From: Cellulosimicrobium cellulans
Lineage (GTDB): Bacteria; Actinomycetota; Actinomycetes; Actinomycetales; Cellulomonadaceae
Assembly: GCF_016907755.1 (NCBI RefSeq)
Contig: NZ_JAFBCN010000001.1
Location: 4,712,001 to 4,776,000, forward strand
Length of the DNA: 64,000 bases
Reading direction: 5' to 3'
How positions within the stretch are numbered: the first letter of the stretch is position 1; every line of letters begins with the position of its first letter. Positions 49,875-61,100 of the stretch are shown piece after piece. Below the pieces are notes generated by a model, which saw only the letters and a list, made by a program, of their open reading frames with translations, was not told the origin of the DNA and did no database searches. The position numbers and the translations under genes were made by a program.

Positions 49875-51574
49875 GGATCAGCGACACCGGCGACCTGTGG
49901 TGGAAGAACGCGGTGGTCTACTGCCTCGACGTCGAGACGTTCATGGACTGGGACGACGACGGCGTGGGCGACCTCGCCGGGCTCGTGCAGCGCCTCGACC
50001 ACCTCGCCGACCTCGGGGTCACGTGCCTGTGGCTCATGCCGTTCTACCCGACCGCCGACCGCGACGACGGCTACGACATCACCGACTTCCTCGCGGTCGA
50101 CCCGCGGCTCGGCGACGTCGGCGACCTCGTCGAGCTGGTCCGGACGGCCCACGACCGCGGCATCCGGGTCATCGCCGACCTCGTGGTCAACCACACGTCC
50201 GACCGGCACCCGTGGTTCAAGGCCTCGCGCGCCAGCACGGACAACCCGTACCGCGACTTCTACGTGTGGCGCGCCGACGAGCCGCCGCCCACGAAGGACC
50301 AGGTGATCTTCCCCGACCAGGAGGAGGGCATCTGGACCAAGGACGAGCGCACCGGCGAGTGGTACCGGCACCGCTTCTACCGCCACATGCCGGACCTCAA
50401 CACGGCGAACCCGCTCGTCCGGGACGCGATCGCGAAGACGATGGGCTACTGGGTCCAGCTCGGCCTGTCGGGGTTCCGGGTCGACGCCGTCCCGTTCTTC
50501 CTCGGGGACGCGGCCGCGAACCCGTCGGACGAGATCGAGGACCCGCACGACTTCCTGCGCGCGCTGCGCTCGTTCCTCTCGCGCCGCGCGGGCGACTCGA
50601 TCCTCATGGGCGAGGTCAACCTGCCGTTCGAGGAGCAGCGCCTCTACTTCGGCGACGACGGGACGGGTGACGGGAGCGAGTCCGGCCCGTCGAGCTCGGA
50701 GCTCACGCTGCAGTTCGACTTCAACGGCATGCAGGCGCTGTACCTGTCGCTCGCGCGGCACGAGGCCGGGCCGCTGGCCGCGTCGCTCGCCGCGCGCCCC
50801 CCGATCCCCCACGACGCGCAGTGGGCGACGTTCGTGCGCAACCACGACGAGCTCACGCTCGACAAGCTCTCCGACGACGAGCGCCAGGAGGTCTTTGCCG
50901 CGTTCGGGCCCGAGGAGGACATGCAGCTCTACGGTCGGGGGCTGCGCCGTCGGCTCCCGCCCATGCTGGGCGGCGACCCGCGCCGCGTCCGGATGGTGTA
51001 CTCGCTGCTCTTCGCGCTCCCGGGGACGCCGGTCCTCTTCTACGGCGAGGAGATCGGCATGGGCGAGAACCTCGCCGCGGACGGGAGGCTCGCCGTGCGG
51101 ACCCCGATGCAGTGGTCGTCGGGACCGGGCGGAGGGTTCTCGCGCGCCCCCGCGCGCCGGCTCGCCGGCCCGGTGCCCACGGACGGCTACGCGCCCGAGC
51201 ACGTCAACGTCGCGGACCAGCGGCGCGACCCGGACTCGCTGCTGACGTTCGTGCGCCTGCTCGCGCACCGGTACCGCGAGTGCCCCGAGCTCGGCTGGGG
51301 CGAGGTCGACGTGCTCGACCAGCCGGAGCCGTCGGTCCTCGCGCTGCGCAGCACGTGGCAGGAGGCGTCGATGGTCACCGTCCACAACCTGTCCCCGGAC
51401 CCGGTCGTGGTCCGGCTCGCGCTCGGCAACCTGCCGGAGGACGCGCGCCTCGTCGACCTGCTCGACGCGGACGACGTCGAGCCGGACCCCGACGGGAGCA
51501 CCGAGGTCCGGCTCGACGGCTACGGCTACCGCTGGCTGCGCGTCACGCACCCGGGCTCGCGCCGGCTCCTGTGA
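49871..51574 (+). CDS. GH13 alpha-amylase family enzyme (trehalose-synthase-like)
   Basis: 567 residues from ATG 49871, preceded by GGGAGGT. WKNAVVYCLDVETFMDWDDD and DLVVNHTSDRHPWF are as in trehalose synthases and oligo-glucosidases. The catalytic set is Asp205 (GFRVDAVPF, nucleophile), Glu248 (LMGEVNLP, acid/base) and Asp326 (VRNHDEL, stabiliser). It has no signal peptide, so it works in the cytosol on alpha-glucosides or trehalose/maltose. The C-terminal 100 residues form the usual beta domain. Coupling with an LLM oxidoreductase hints at a redox-linked sugar step, not proven. Confidence 0.87.
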   Translation: MRISDTGDLWWKNAVVYCLDVETFMDWDDDGVGDLAGLVQRLDHLADLGVTCLWLMPFYPTADRDDGYDITDFLAVDPRLGDVGDLVELVRTAHDRGIRVIADLVVNHTSDRHPWFKASRASTDNPYRDFYVWRADEPPPTKDQVIFPDQEEGIWTKDERTGEWYRHRFYRHMPDLNTANPLVRDAIAKTMGYWVQLGLSGFRVDAVPFFLGDAAANPSDEIEDPHDFLRALRSFLSRRAGDSILMGEVNLPFEEQRLYFGDDGTGDGSESGPSSSELTLQFDFNGMQALYLSLARHEAGPLAASLAARPPIPHDAQWATFVRNHDELTLDKLSDDERQEVFAAFGPEEDMQLYGRGLRRRLPPMLGGDPRRVRMVYSLLFALPGTPVLFYGEEIGMGENLAADGRLAVRTPMQWSSGPGGGFSRAPARRLAGPVPTDGYAPEHVNVADQRRDPDSLLTFVRLLAHRYRECPELGWGEVDVLDQPEPSVLALRSTWQEASMVTVHNLSPDPVVVRLALGNLPEDARLVDLLDADDVEPDPDGSTEVRLDGYGYRWLRVTHPGSRRLL

Positions 51575-51620
51575 GCCGCGCGACCGCCCTCACGTCGGGT
51601 GCACGACGCGCGGCCGGACG

Positions 51621-51830
51621 TCAGGCGTCGTCGCTCGGCTCGTCCGGGCCGACGGGGCGGCCGGGCGACGACGGCCAGTCGGGCGGGGAGTCCGGGACCG
51701 GGTCCGTGTGGCTCGGGTCGCGCGGCGGCTCCGACGGGTCCGGGGGCGGCCCCGGGGACTTCGGCGGCTCGACCGTCGGCTCGACGGGAGGGACCGGTCC
51801 CGTGCCGGGCTCGTCGGGGTTCGTGGTCAT
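51621..51830 (-). CDS. Small proline-rich acidic protein
   Basis: 69 residues from ATG 51830, with a good GGAGGTG ribosome site five bases upstream. The sequence is almost only Pro, Asp, Glu, Gly and Ser (MTTNPDEPGTGPVPPVEPTV and further PPDPSEPP repeats), so it is probably unstructured. It lies between the GH13 gene (convergent) and the threonine-aldolase gene (divergent). Support is the ribosome site and open frame only; GC-rich low-complexity DNA can give false frames. Confidence 0.5.
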   Translation of the reverse strand: MTTNPDEPGTGPVPPVEPTVEPPKSPGPPPDPSEPPRDPSHTDPVPDSPPDWPSSPGRPVGPDEPSDDA

Positions 51831-51930
51831 GGCTGCACCTCCGCTGCTCGTGACGCCCGGCCGGGCGTCCCTCTCGACGCTAGGCACGTCCGCGCCCGCT
51901 CGCTCGCTCCGAGGTCCTTACGCTGGGCAC

Positions 51931-53067
51931 GTGACCTCGTTCGCCTCGGACAACTACTCCCCCGCCCATCCCGACGTCCTCGCCGCGCTCGCCGCGGCGA
52001 GCGCCGGGCACGAGATCTCCTACGGCGAGGACCCGTGGACGGCCCGCCTGCAGGACGCCGTACGGTCCCGCTTCGGCCCGGACGCCACGGCCTACCCGGT
52101 GCTCACGGGGACGGGCGCGAACGTCGTCGCGCTCATGACGATGCTGCCGCGCTGGGGCGCCGTCGTCGCGACGGAGCACGCGCACCTCAACACGGACGAG
52201 AACGGCGCGCCCGAGCGCGTCGGCGGGGTCAAGGTGCTCGCCGTCCCGGCGTCGGACGGGAAGCTCACGCCGGACGCCGTGGAGCGGTTCGCGAGCGACC
52301 TCGGCGACCCGCACCGCGCGCAGCCGCTCGTCGTGTCGCTCACGCAGTCCACGGAGCTCGGCACGCTCTACACCCCGGCCGAGGTCCGCGCGGTGGCCGA
52401 TGCCGCGCACGCCCGGGGCATGCGCGTGCACCTCGACGGGTCGCGCCTCGCGAACGCCGCCGCGGCGCTCGACGTCCCGCTGCGGGCCCTGACGACGGAC
52501 GCGGGCGTGGACGTGCTGTCGTTCGGCGGCACCAAGAACGGGCTCGCGCTCGGGGAGGCGGTCGTCGTGCTCGACCCGTCGGCCGTCGACGGTGTCGAGT
52601 TCGTGCGCAAGGCGACGATGCAGCTCGCGTCCAAGATGCGCTACGTCTCCGCGCAGCTCCTCGCGCTGTTCGAGCCGGTGGGCGACGCCGTCGCCGAGGT
52701 CGACGAGCTCGCGGACGAGGACGAGCTGTGGCTGCGCAACGCGCGGCACGCGAACGCGATGGCCGGGCGGTTGCGCGCCGGGCTCGCGGACGTCGTCGTC
52801 CCCGCTGCGGTCGGGCCGGACGACGCCGTCCCCGCCCCGACGTCGGGGCTCGCCTTCACCCAGCCCACGCTCGTCAACGCGGTCTTCGCGACCCTCCCCC
52901 GCGCGGCCGTCGAGCGCCTGCGCGAGCGGCACCGCTTCTACGACTGGGGACCGGGCGAGACCGCCGACCGGGTCGAGGTCCGGTGGATGTGCGCGTGGGA
53001 CACGACCCCGGACGACGTGGACGGGTTCGTCGCCGACGTGCGCAGCGTCCTCGCGCTCGCGCGCTGA
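51931..53067 (+). CDS. Threonine aldolase / beta-eliminating lyase family protein
   Basis: 378 residues from GTG 51931. SDNYSPAHPDVLAAL, VLTGTGANVVALMTML, VHLDGSRLANAAAAL (Asp for the cofactor ring) and LSFGGTKNGLALGEAVVVLD with Schiff-base Lys202 are the standard low-specificity threonine aldolase series. It splits beta-hydroxy amino acids such as threonine into glycine and an aldehyde with PLP in the cytosol. The deaminase gene follows 19 bases downstream in the same direction. Confidence 0.9.
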   Translation: MTSFASDNYSPAHPDVLAALAAASAGHEISYGEDPWTARLQDAVRSRFGPDATAYPVLTGTGANVVALMTMLPRWGAVVATEHAHLNTDENGAPERVGGVKVLAVPASDGKLTPDAVERFASDLGDPHRAQPLVVSLTQSTELGTLYTPAEVRAVADAAHARGMRVHLDGSRLANAAAALDVPLRALTTDAGVDVLSFGGTKNGLALGEAVVVLDPSAVDGVEFVRKATMQLASKMRYVSAQLLALFEPVGDAVAEVDELADEDELWLRNARHANAMAGRLRAGLADVVVPAAVGPDDAVPAPTSGLAFTQPTLVNAVFATLPRAAVERLRERHRFYDWGPGETADRVEVRWMCAWDTTPDDVDGFVADVRSVLALAR

Positions 53068-53086
53068 CCGGGCGAGGATGGGCGCC

Positions 53087-53581
53087 ATGACTCCCGAGAC
53101 CCTCCCCACCCCGGACGACCTCGTGCACCTGCGCCGCTGCGTCGAGCTCGCGCGCGAGGCGCTCGACGACGGCGACGAGCCGTTCGGCTCGCTGCTCGTC
53201 GACCGCGACGGGGTCGTGCGGTTCGAGGACCGCAACCGCGTGAAGGACGGCGACGCGACCCGGCACCCGGAGCTCGAGATCGCCCGCTGGGCCGCGGAGC
53301 ACCTCACGCCCGACGAGCGGCGCGACGCGGTCGTGTACACGTCGGGCGAGCACTGCGCGATGTGCAGCGCGGCGCACGCCTGGGTCGGGCTCGGCCCGAT
53401 CGTCTACGCGTCCGGCACGACGCAGCTCGTCGGCTGGCTCGACGAGTGGGGCGTGGCGCCCGGACCCGTGCTCCCGCTCGCGATCGGCGACGTCGCGCCG
53501 GGCGTGCCCGTGCGCGGCCCGGCCTACGAGCTCGCCCCCGAGATCCGGTCGCTGCACGCGCGCCTCCACGGCGTGTCGTGA
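53087..53581 (+). CDS. Nucleoside/nucleobase deaminase (CMP/dCMP zinc-binding family)
   Basis: 164 residues from ATG 53087; an ATG nine bases earlier (53078) is possible. RHPELEIARWAAEH gives zinc ligand His60 and proton-shuttle Glu62. YTSGEHCAMCSAAHAWVG gives zinc ligands Cys90 and Cys93 in an EHCAMC form common in guanine-deaminase-like relatives. It removes an amino group from a base or nucleoside in the cytosol. It probably shares a transcript with the aldolase. Confidence 0.88.
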   Translation: MTPETLPTPDDLVHLRRCVELAREALDDGDEPFGSLLVDRDGVVRFEDRNRVKDGDATRHPELEIARWAAEHLTPDERRDAVVYTSGEHCAMCSAAHAWVGLGPIVYASGTTQLVGWLDEWGVAPGPVLPLAIGDVAPGVPVRGPAYELAPEIRSLHARLHGVS

Positions 53582-53629
53582 ACCTGTCAGCACGACGTCG
53601 CGCCCTGCCGCGACCTGGTGCGGACAGGT
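53582..53629. terminator. Hairpin between convergent genes
   Basis: Outer ACCTGTC/GACAGGT (53582-53588, 53623-53629) encloses GTCGCG/CGCGAC (53597-53602, 53609-53614). It starts right after the deaminase stop and ends just before the convergent hydrolase stop at 53634. Confidence 0.5.
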
Positions 53630-53633
53630 CGCG

Positions 53634-54524
53634 TCAGCCGTCCAGCGCGCCCGCGACCTCCGGGAGCGCGAGGTAGCCCGCCGGGCTGCCGTCGGCGAGC
53701 AGCACGGCCGCCGCGTGGTGCCCCGGTGCCGCGTTCGCGACGACGAGGTCCTCGATCGCGGGCGTCGGCGGGTCGAGCGGGAACGCCGCAGGCCCGAGGC
53801 CGTGGAGCGCGAGCGCGTCCCGGCGGTCGCGCGCCGCGACCCAGCGGCGCACCGGCGCGGGCACGCGCAGCGGGGCGCGCGCGGCGAGGACGTCGCGGAT
53901 CGCCCGGATCGCGAGCGGGGAGCCCAGGGTGAGCAGCAGCGGCACGTCCCACCGCGCGGCGTCGGGGTGCTCGCGCAGCACCGAGTACGCGACGACCGAG
54001 CCGAGCGAGTGCGCGACCACGACGGCCGGGCCGTCCGTCGGGATCGCGGCGGCGAGCGCGTCGTCGATCGTCCTGCGCACGGCGTCGTCGTGCAGGTACG
54101 CCCACACGTCGCGCGCGAGCAGCACGACGACGCCGCTGCTCAGGCCGGGCACGTACCGGTCGAGCGCGGACAGCAGCAGGTTCAGCCACTCCCCCGCACC
54201 GGCACCGGCGCCCTCGGGGCGGGCCGGGACGCCCGCCCCCGCGCCCCGCAGCACCTCCTCGACGACGGCCGCGACGAACGCGAGCTCGTCGCCGGGCAGG
54301 GCCGCGAGCGCGTGCACCGTCACCGGCGGCGGCTCCGCGTCGCCCGCGACGAGCCCCGCGAGGGTGTCGCCGTAGAAGACGAACGACGTGTCGGCGTCGT
54401 GCAGCACGCGGCTCGATCCCGCCGCGCGCAGCCCTGCGTCCAGCACCACGGTCCACGTGCGGTCGAGGACGTCGGCGTCGAGGCCCTGGTTGTCGCGGCC
54501 GTGGACGAGCACCAGTCGGGTCAC
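53634..54524 (-). CDS. Lipase-like alpha/beta hydrolase
   Basis: 296 residues from GTG 54524. LVLVHGRDNQG starts the fold, and VVVAHSLGSVVAYSVLREHP holds the serine elbow (HSLGS). LLTLGSPLAIR follows, and a late PGHHAAAVLL supplies a histidine. It has no signal peptide. The GHSLG-like context and the DVWAYLHDD insertion resemble serine peptidase/lipase-type proteins that act on lipids or peptides in the cytosol. The substrate is unknown. Confidence 0.75.
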   Translation of the reverse strand: MTRLVLVHGRDNQGLDADVLDRTWTVVLDAGLRAAGSSRVLHDADTSFVFYGDTLAGLVAGDAEPPPVTVHALAALPGDELAFVAAVVEEVLRGAGAGVPARPEGAGAGAGEWLNLLLSALDRYVPGLSSGVVVLLARDVWAYLHDDAVRRTIDDALAAAIPTDGPAVVVAHSLGSVVAYSVLREHPDAARWDVPLLLTLGSPLAIRAIRDVLAARAPLRVPAPVRRWVAARDRRDALALHGLGPAAFPLDPPTPAIEDLVVANAAPGHHAAAVLLADGSPAGYLALPEVAGALDG

Positions 54525-54613
54525 GCGCCCGAACCTACCGGCTGCCGGTGTCGCCCGGAGGGTCTACCGTCGCCCCAGAAGCGGGCCCCCGCCCCCGAGC
54601 CCCGGAGGTACCC

Positions 54614-55042
54614 ATGACCGACCCGACCCTGACCGAGCACAGCACGACCGCCGAGATCCACGTCGCGCGGCCGCCGCAGGTCGTCTGGGCCGAGCTGCTG
54701 CACCCGAGCGCCCGCTGGATGCTCGGCATGAACGTCGAGACCGACTTCCGGCCCGGCAGCCCCGTCACGTTCGAGGGGCACTACATGGGCCGCGAGTTCG
54801 CGGACTGGGGCACCGTCGTCGCGGTCGAGCGCCCGCGGCTGCTGCACTTCACGCACTTCTCGCCGACGATGGGCCTGCCCGACGTCCCCGAGAACTACCA
54901 CGACATCGCGATCGTCCTCGAGCCGGACGACTCCGGGACGCGCGTGCGCGTCGTCGAGCGCAACATCGAGACGGCCGAGCGCGCGGAGCGCGCGCACGCG
55001 CTGTGGACCAAGGCGCTCGCGACGCTCGCGGGCCACGACTGA
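54614..55042 (+). CDS. SRPBCC (polyketide cyclase/AHSA1-like) protein
   Basis: 142 residues from ATG 54614, five bases after GGAGG. TAEIHVARPPQVVWAELLHP, FRPGSPVTFEGHYMGREFAD, WGTVVAVERPRLLHFTHFSP and a C-terminal helix RAERAHALWTKALATLA form the helix-grip pattern of the Bet v1-like superfamily, which binds small hydrophobic ligands. A cytosolic single-gene unit of unknown ligand. Confidence 0.85.
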   Translation: MTDPTLTEHSTTAEIHVARPPQVVWAELLHPSARWMLGMNVETDFRPGSPVTFEGHYMGREFADWGTVVAVERPRLLHFTHFSPTMGLPDVPENYHDIAIVLEPDDSGTRVRVVERNIETAERAERAHALWTKALATLAGHD

Positions 55043-55071
55043 GGTCGGTCATCCTCGCGCGAGCGGTGCGA

Positions 55072-55109
55072 CGACGGGCCGGTCACCCCGCGGGGTGACC
55101 GGCCCGTCG
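55072..55109. terminator. Perfect 19-bp palindrome, bidirectional terminator
   Basis: 55072-55090 is the exact reverse complement of 55091-55109 with no spacer. It lies between the convergent ends of the SRPBCC gene (55042) and the giant surface protein (55140). Confidence 0.75.
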
Positions 55110-55139
55110 CGCGTCGTGCGGTGGGCGACGTCCCGCTCG

Positions 55140-58100
55140 TCAGGCGGTCCGGCGGCGCCTGGTCACGGCGAGCAGCGCGGCCCCGCCGAGGACGAGCAGT
55201 GCGCCCAGGCCGACGAGCCCGCCCGTGGTCGCGCCGGTCACGGCGAGGCCCCCGGTCGTGCTCGCCGTGTTGGTGAGCGTCACGTCCGCCAGCTCGCCGA
55301 CGGCGACGGTCAGCTCGGCGGTGCGCTCACCGTCGACCGTGAAGGCCGGCGTGCCCCACCGGACGCCGTCGATGCTCGGCAGGTCGACCTCGCCGAGTGT
55401 TACGACGGTCCCCTCGGGGAGGTCCGCGGGGCCCGTGACGACCGTGCCGTCGGCGCGGACCGTGAGGCGCCCCGACGTCGGGCCGTCGTCGAGCGTCCCG
55501 CCCGGGACGTCCGCGGTCCAGGTGACCGTGAACGTGGTGTCGTCGGGCACCCGGCCCGCCGCGTTCCCGGTGACGACCTTGTGCACGGCGAACCCGCCGA
55601 CGAGGTGTGCGTCGTTCGCGGTGTTGGTCAGGGTGACCGCGACCGCGGTGTCCGCGACGACCGTGAGGGTCGCCGGGTCGACGGCCGCGCCGTCCACCGC
55701 GAACATCGGCTCGCCCCACAGGACGCCCCGGACCTCCGGCAGCGGGGTGCGCTCGGTGAACGTCACCTCGGTCCCCACGGGCAGGTCCTGCGGCCCGGCG
55801 ACCACGGTGCCGTCGGCGAGGACGGTGAGCGTGCCCTCCATGGCGCCGTCGTACTCGACCCCGGCCGGGAGCACGGCGGTCCAGTCGACCTGGAACGCGG
55901 TGTCGGCCGGGACGAGGCTCGTGGCGTCGCCGCCGACCTCCTTGTGCACGGTGAACCCGCCGGCCCGCGCGACCGCCGTGTTCGTCACCGTGACGGCGAC
56001 CGGGGCGTCGGCGTCCCCGACCACGACCGTGGCCGGGTCGAACGTCGGCGTGCCCCACGCGATCCCGGGGACGTCGGGGAACGTCGGCTCGGCGAGCGTG
56101 ACGGCCGTCCCGTACGGCAGCGCGAGCCCGTCGACGACCGCCCCGTCCGCGAGGACGGTGAGCGTGCCGCTCGTCGGGCCGTCGAACGTGACGCCGTCGG
56201 GCAGGGTCGCCGACCACGTCACGGTGAACGCCGTGTCCTCCGGGACGGCGCCGGCCGCTGCGCCCGTGAGCGCCTTCGCGACGGTGAACGTGCCGAAGAC
56301 GGTGTCCGCAGTGTTGACGACCGTCACGGCCGCGGGCTCGCCGTCGTTCTCCGTGATCGTCAGCGCGCCCTCGGGGTCGAGGCTCGGCTCGCCCCACGCG
56401 ACGCCCGGGACCTCCGGCAGCGGCGTCTGCTCCGCGAACGTCACGACCGTGCCCACGGGCAGGTCCTGCGGGCCGTCCACGACGGTCCCGTCCGCGAGCA
56501 CCGTGAGGGTCCCGGACACGTCGCCGTCGTACGTGACGCCCTCGGGCACGACCGCGGACCAGTCCACGAGGAACGCCGTGTCGCTCGGGACGACCCCGGC
56601 CGAGTCGCCGGTCAGCGCCTTCTGCAGCGAGAACCCGCCGACGACGCTCGTCGCCGTGTTCGTCACGGTGACCTCGGTGGGGGCGTCCCCGGTCTCCGTG
56701 ATCGTCACCGACTCCGGGGAGAAGACCGGGTCGCCCCAGACCACGTCCGCCACGTCGGGCGGCGTCTGCTCGGCGAACGTGACGACCGTCCCGACCGGCA
56801 GGTCCGCCGGACCGTCCACGACGGTCCCGTCCGCGAGGACCGTCAGCGTGCCGGACAGGTCGCCGTCGTAGGTCACGCCAGCGGGCAGGGTCGCGGTCCA
56901 GTCGACCAGGAACTCCGTGCCGTCCGGCACGATCCCGGCCGCGTTCCCGGCCAGCGCCTTGGTCACCGAGAACCCGCCGACGACGCTCGTCGCCGTGTTC
57001 GTCACGGTCACCACGACCGGCTCGTCGCCCTCGGCGATCGTCACCGACTCCGGCGAGAGCTCCGGCGTGCCCCACACGACGTCCGGCACGTCGGGCAGCG
57101 GCGTCTGCTCCGCGAACGTCACGACGGTGCCGACCGGCAGGTCGGCCGGGCCGTCGGTGACGGTCCCGTCCGCGAGCACCGTGAGGGTGCCGGTCAGCGG
57201 GCCGGGGTACGTCACGCCGTCGGGCAGGGTCGCCGACCAGTCGACGAGGAACGCCGTGTCGTCCGGCACCACGCCGGCCGCGTTCCCCGCGAGCGCCTTG
57301 GCCACCCCGAACGACCCGGTCACCGCGTTCGCGGTGTTCGTCACCGTGACCGCGACGGGCTCGCCGTCGTTCTCCGTGACCGTGAGCTGCGCCGGGTCCA
57401 CGGACACGGCGCCCCACGTGACGCCCGGGACCGCCGGTGGGGTGGCCTCGGTGAAGGTCACCGTGGTCCCGACAGGCAGGTCCTGCGGGCCGTCCACGAC
57501 CGTGCCGTCCGCGAGGACCGTCAGCGTCCCGGTGAGGAACCCGTCGTACGTGACGTCCGGCGGGAGGGTCGCGACCCAGGTCACGGAGAACTCCGTGCCG
57601 TCCGGCACGATCCCCGCGGCGTCGCCGATGACGGACTTCTGCAGCGTGAAGCCGCCGACGACGCTCGTCGCCGTGTTCGTCACGGTGACCTCGGTGGGGG
57701 TGTCCCCGGTCTCCGTGATCGTCACGGACTCCGGCGCGATCTCCGGGGTACCCCACACGACGTCCGGCACGTCGGGCAGCGGCGTCTGCTCGGCGAACGT
57801 CACGACCGCCCCCACCGGCAGGTCCTGCGGGCCGTCCACGACGGTCCCGTCCGCGAGCACCGTGAGGGTCCCGGACAGGTCGCCGTCGTACGTGACGCCG
57901 TCGGGCAGGGTCGCCGTCCAGTCGACGAGGAACTCCGTGCCGTCCGGCACGACCCCCGCCGCGTTCCCGGCCAGGGCCTTGGCCACGGCGAACCCGCCGA
58001 CCACGCTCGTCGCGGTGTTCGTCACCGTCACGAGGGTCGGCGTCTCGCCCGTCTCCGTGATGGTCACCGACTCCGGGGAGACGACCGGGTCGCCCCACAC

Positions 58101-61100
58101 GACGTTCGGGACCTCGGGCAGCGGCGTCTGCTCGGCGAACGTCACGACCGTCCCGACGGGGAGGTCCTGCGGGCCGTCCACGACGGTCCCGTCCGCGAGC
58201 ACCGTCAGCGTGCCGGACAGGTCGCCGTCGTACGTGACGCCCTCGGGCAGCACCGCGGTCCAGTCGACCAGGAACTCCGTCCCGCCCGGCACGACCCCCG
58301 CCGCGTCGCCCGCGAGCGCCTTCTGCACGGCGAACCCGCCCACGATGCTCGTGGCCGTGTTGGTCACCGTCACGGCGACGGGCTGCCCGTCGTTCTCCGT
58401 GACGGTCAGCTCGGTCCCGGGAGCGAACGACGGCGTGCCCCAGACGACGTCCGGGACGTCGGGGAGCGGCGTCTGCTCGGCGAACGTCACGACCGTCCCG
58501 ACGGGGAGGTCCTGCGGGCCGTCCACGACGGTCCCGTCCGCGAGCACCGTCAGCGTGCCGGACAGGTCGCCGTCGTAGGTCACGCCAGCGGGCAGGGTCG
58601 CCGTCCAGTCGACCAGGAACTCGGTGCCGTCCGGCACGATCCCGGCCGCGTCGCCCTGGACGTCCTTCGCCAGCGAGAACCCGCCGACGACGCTCGTCGC
58701 CGTGTTCGTCACCGTCACCACGACCGGCTCGTCGCCCTCGGCGATCGTCACCGACTCCGGCGAGAGCTCCGGGGTGCCCCAGACCACGTCCGCGATCTCG
58801 GGGAGCGGCGTCTGCTCGGCGAACGTCACGACCGTGCCGACCGGCAGGTCCGCCGGACCGTCCGCGACGGTGCCGTCCGCGAGCACGCTCAGCGTGCCGG
58901 ACGTGTCGCCGTCGTAGTCGACCCCGGCCGGGATCGTCGCGGTCCAGTCGACGAGGAACGCCGTGTCGTCCGGCACCACGCCGGCCGCGTTCCCCGCGAG
59001 CGCCTTGGCCACCCCGAACGACCCGGTCACCGCGTTCGCGGTGTTCGTCACGGTCACCGCGGACGGCGCCCCACCGTTCTCGGCGACCGTCAGCGCCGCG
59101 GGGTCCACGGACACCGCGCCCCACGTGACGCCGTCGACCGCGGGAGGCGTCGCCTCGGTGAACGTCACCGTGGTGCCCACCGGCAGGTCCTGCGGGCCGT
59201 CCACGACGGTCCCGTCGGCCAGGATCGTCAGCGTCCCGGTGAGGAACCCGTCGTACGTCACGCCCGCAGGGAGGGTCGCCACCCAGGTCACGGAGAACGC
59301 GGTGTCGCCCGGCACGAGGCCGGCGGCGTTCCCGGTCACGTCCTTCTGCAGCGTGAAGCCGCCGACGACGCTCGTCGCCGTGTTCGTCACGGCGAGCTCG
59401 ACGCCCGTCGCGCCCTCGACGATCGTCACCTGGGCACCGGGCGTGTACGCCGGGGTCCCCCAGACCACGTTCGGCACCTCGGGCAGCGGCGTCTGCTCCG
59501 CGAACGTCACGACCGTCCCGACCGGCAGGTCCGCCGGGCCGTCCACGACGGTCCCGTCCGCGAGCACCGTCAGCGTCCCGGACAGGTCGCCGTCGTAGGT
59601 CACGCCGTCCGGCAGCACCGCCGTCCAGTCGACCAGGAACTCCGTGCCCGACGGCACCGCCCCGGCGGCGTTCCCCGCGAGCGCCTTGTGGACCGTGAAC
59701 CCGCCGACGACGCTCGTCGCCGTGTTCGTCACCGTCACCGCGACGGGTGCTCCACCGTTCTCGGTGATCGTCAGCTCGGTGCCCGGCGCGTACGTCGGGG
59801 TGCCCCACACCACGTTCGGCACCTCGGGCGGCGGCGTCTGCTCGGCGAACGTGACGACCGTGCCGACCGGCAGGTCCGCCGGACCGTCCACGACCGTCCC
59901 GTCCGCGAGCACCGTCAGCGTGCCGGACAGGTCGCCGTCGTAGGTCACGCCGTCCGGCAGCACCGCCGTCCAGTCGACCAGGAACTCCGTGCCGTCCGGC
60001 ACGATCCCGGCCGCGTCCCCCTGGACATCCTTCGCCAGCGTGAACCCGCCGACGACGCTCGTCGCCGTGTTCGTGACGGTGAGCTCGACCCCCGTCGCGC
60101 CCTCGACGATCGTCACCTCGGCCCCCGGCGCGAACGCCGGGGTGCCCCAGACGACGTCCGGCACGTCGGGCAGCGGGGTCTGTTCCGTGAACGTCACGAC
60201 CGTGCCCACCGGCAGGTCCGCCGGGCCGTCCACGACCGTCCCGTCCGCAAGGACCGTGAGGGTGCCGGTCAGCGGACCGGGGTACGTCACGCCCTCGGGG
60301 AGAGCCGCGCTCCAGCCCACGACGAACTCGGTGTCGTCCGGCACGAGGCCGGCGGCGTTCCCGGTCACGGCCTTGGCCACCGTGAACCCGCCGTTCACCG
60401 TCGTGGCCATGTTGGTGACCGTCACCGTGACGGGGTCGCCCCCGTTCTCCACGACGACGAGCGTCGACGCGGGAGCGAAGGACGGCACGCCCCAGACCAC
60501 GCCGTCGACCGACGGCAGCGGGGTGCGCTCGGTGAACGTCACCGTGGTGCCCACCGGGAGGTCCTGCGGGCCGGCGACGACGGCCCCGCTCGCGAGCACG
60601 GTCACCGTCCCGGTCAGCGGGCCCGCGTACGTGACGCCGTCGGGCAGCACCGCGGACCAGTCCACGAGGAACGCGGTGTCGCCGGGCACCAGCCCGGCCG
60701 CGTTCCCGGTCAGCGCCTTGGCGACCGAGAAGCCGCCGTCCACCGTGGTCGCCGTGTTCGTCAGCGTCACGACGACGGGCGCGCCGGCGTTCTCGGTGAT
60801 GGTGACCGTGGTGCCGGGGTCGTACGACGGCGTGCCCCACACGACGCCGTCGACCTCCGGGAGCGGGGTCTGCTCGCTCAGGGTCACGACCGTCCCGACC
60901 GGCAGGTCGGTCGGGCCGTCGACGACCGTGCCGTCGGCGAGGACGGTGAGCGTGCCGGACGTGTCGCCGTCGTAGTCGACGCCGTCAGGGATGTCGGCGC
61001 TCCAGTCCACGAGGAACGCGGTGTCGTCCGGCACGATTCCCTGCGCGTTACCCGCGAGCGCCTTCGCGACACCGAACGACCCGACGACCGAGTTCGCGGT

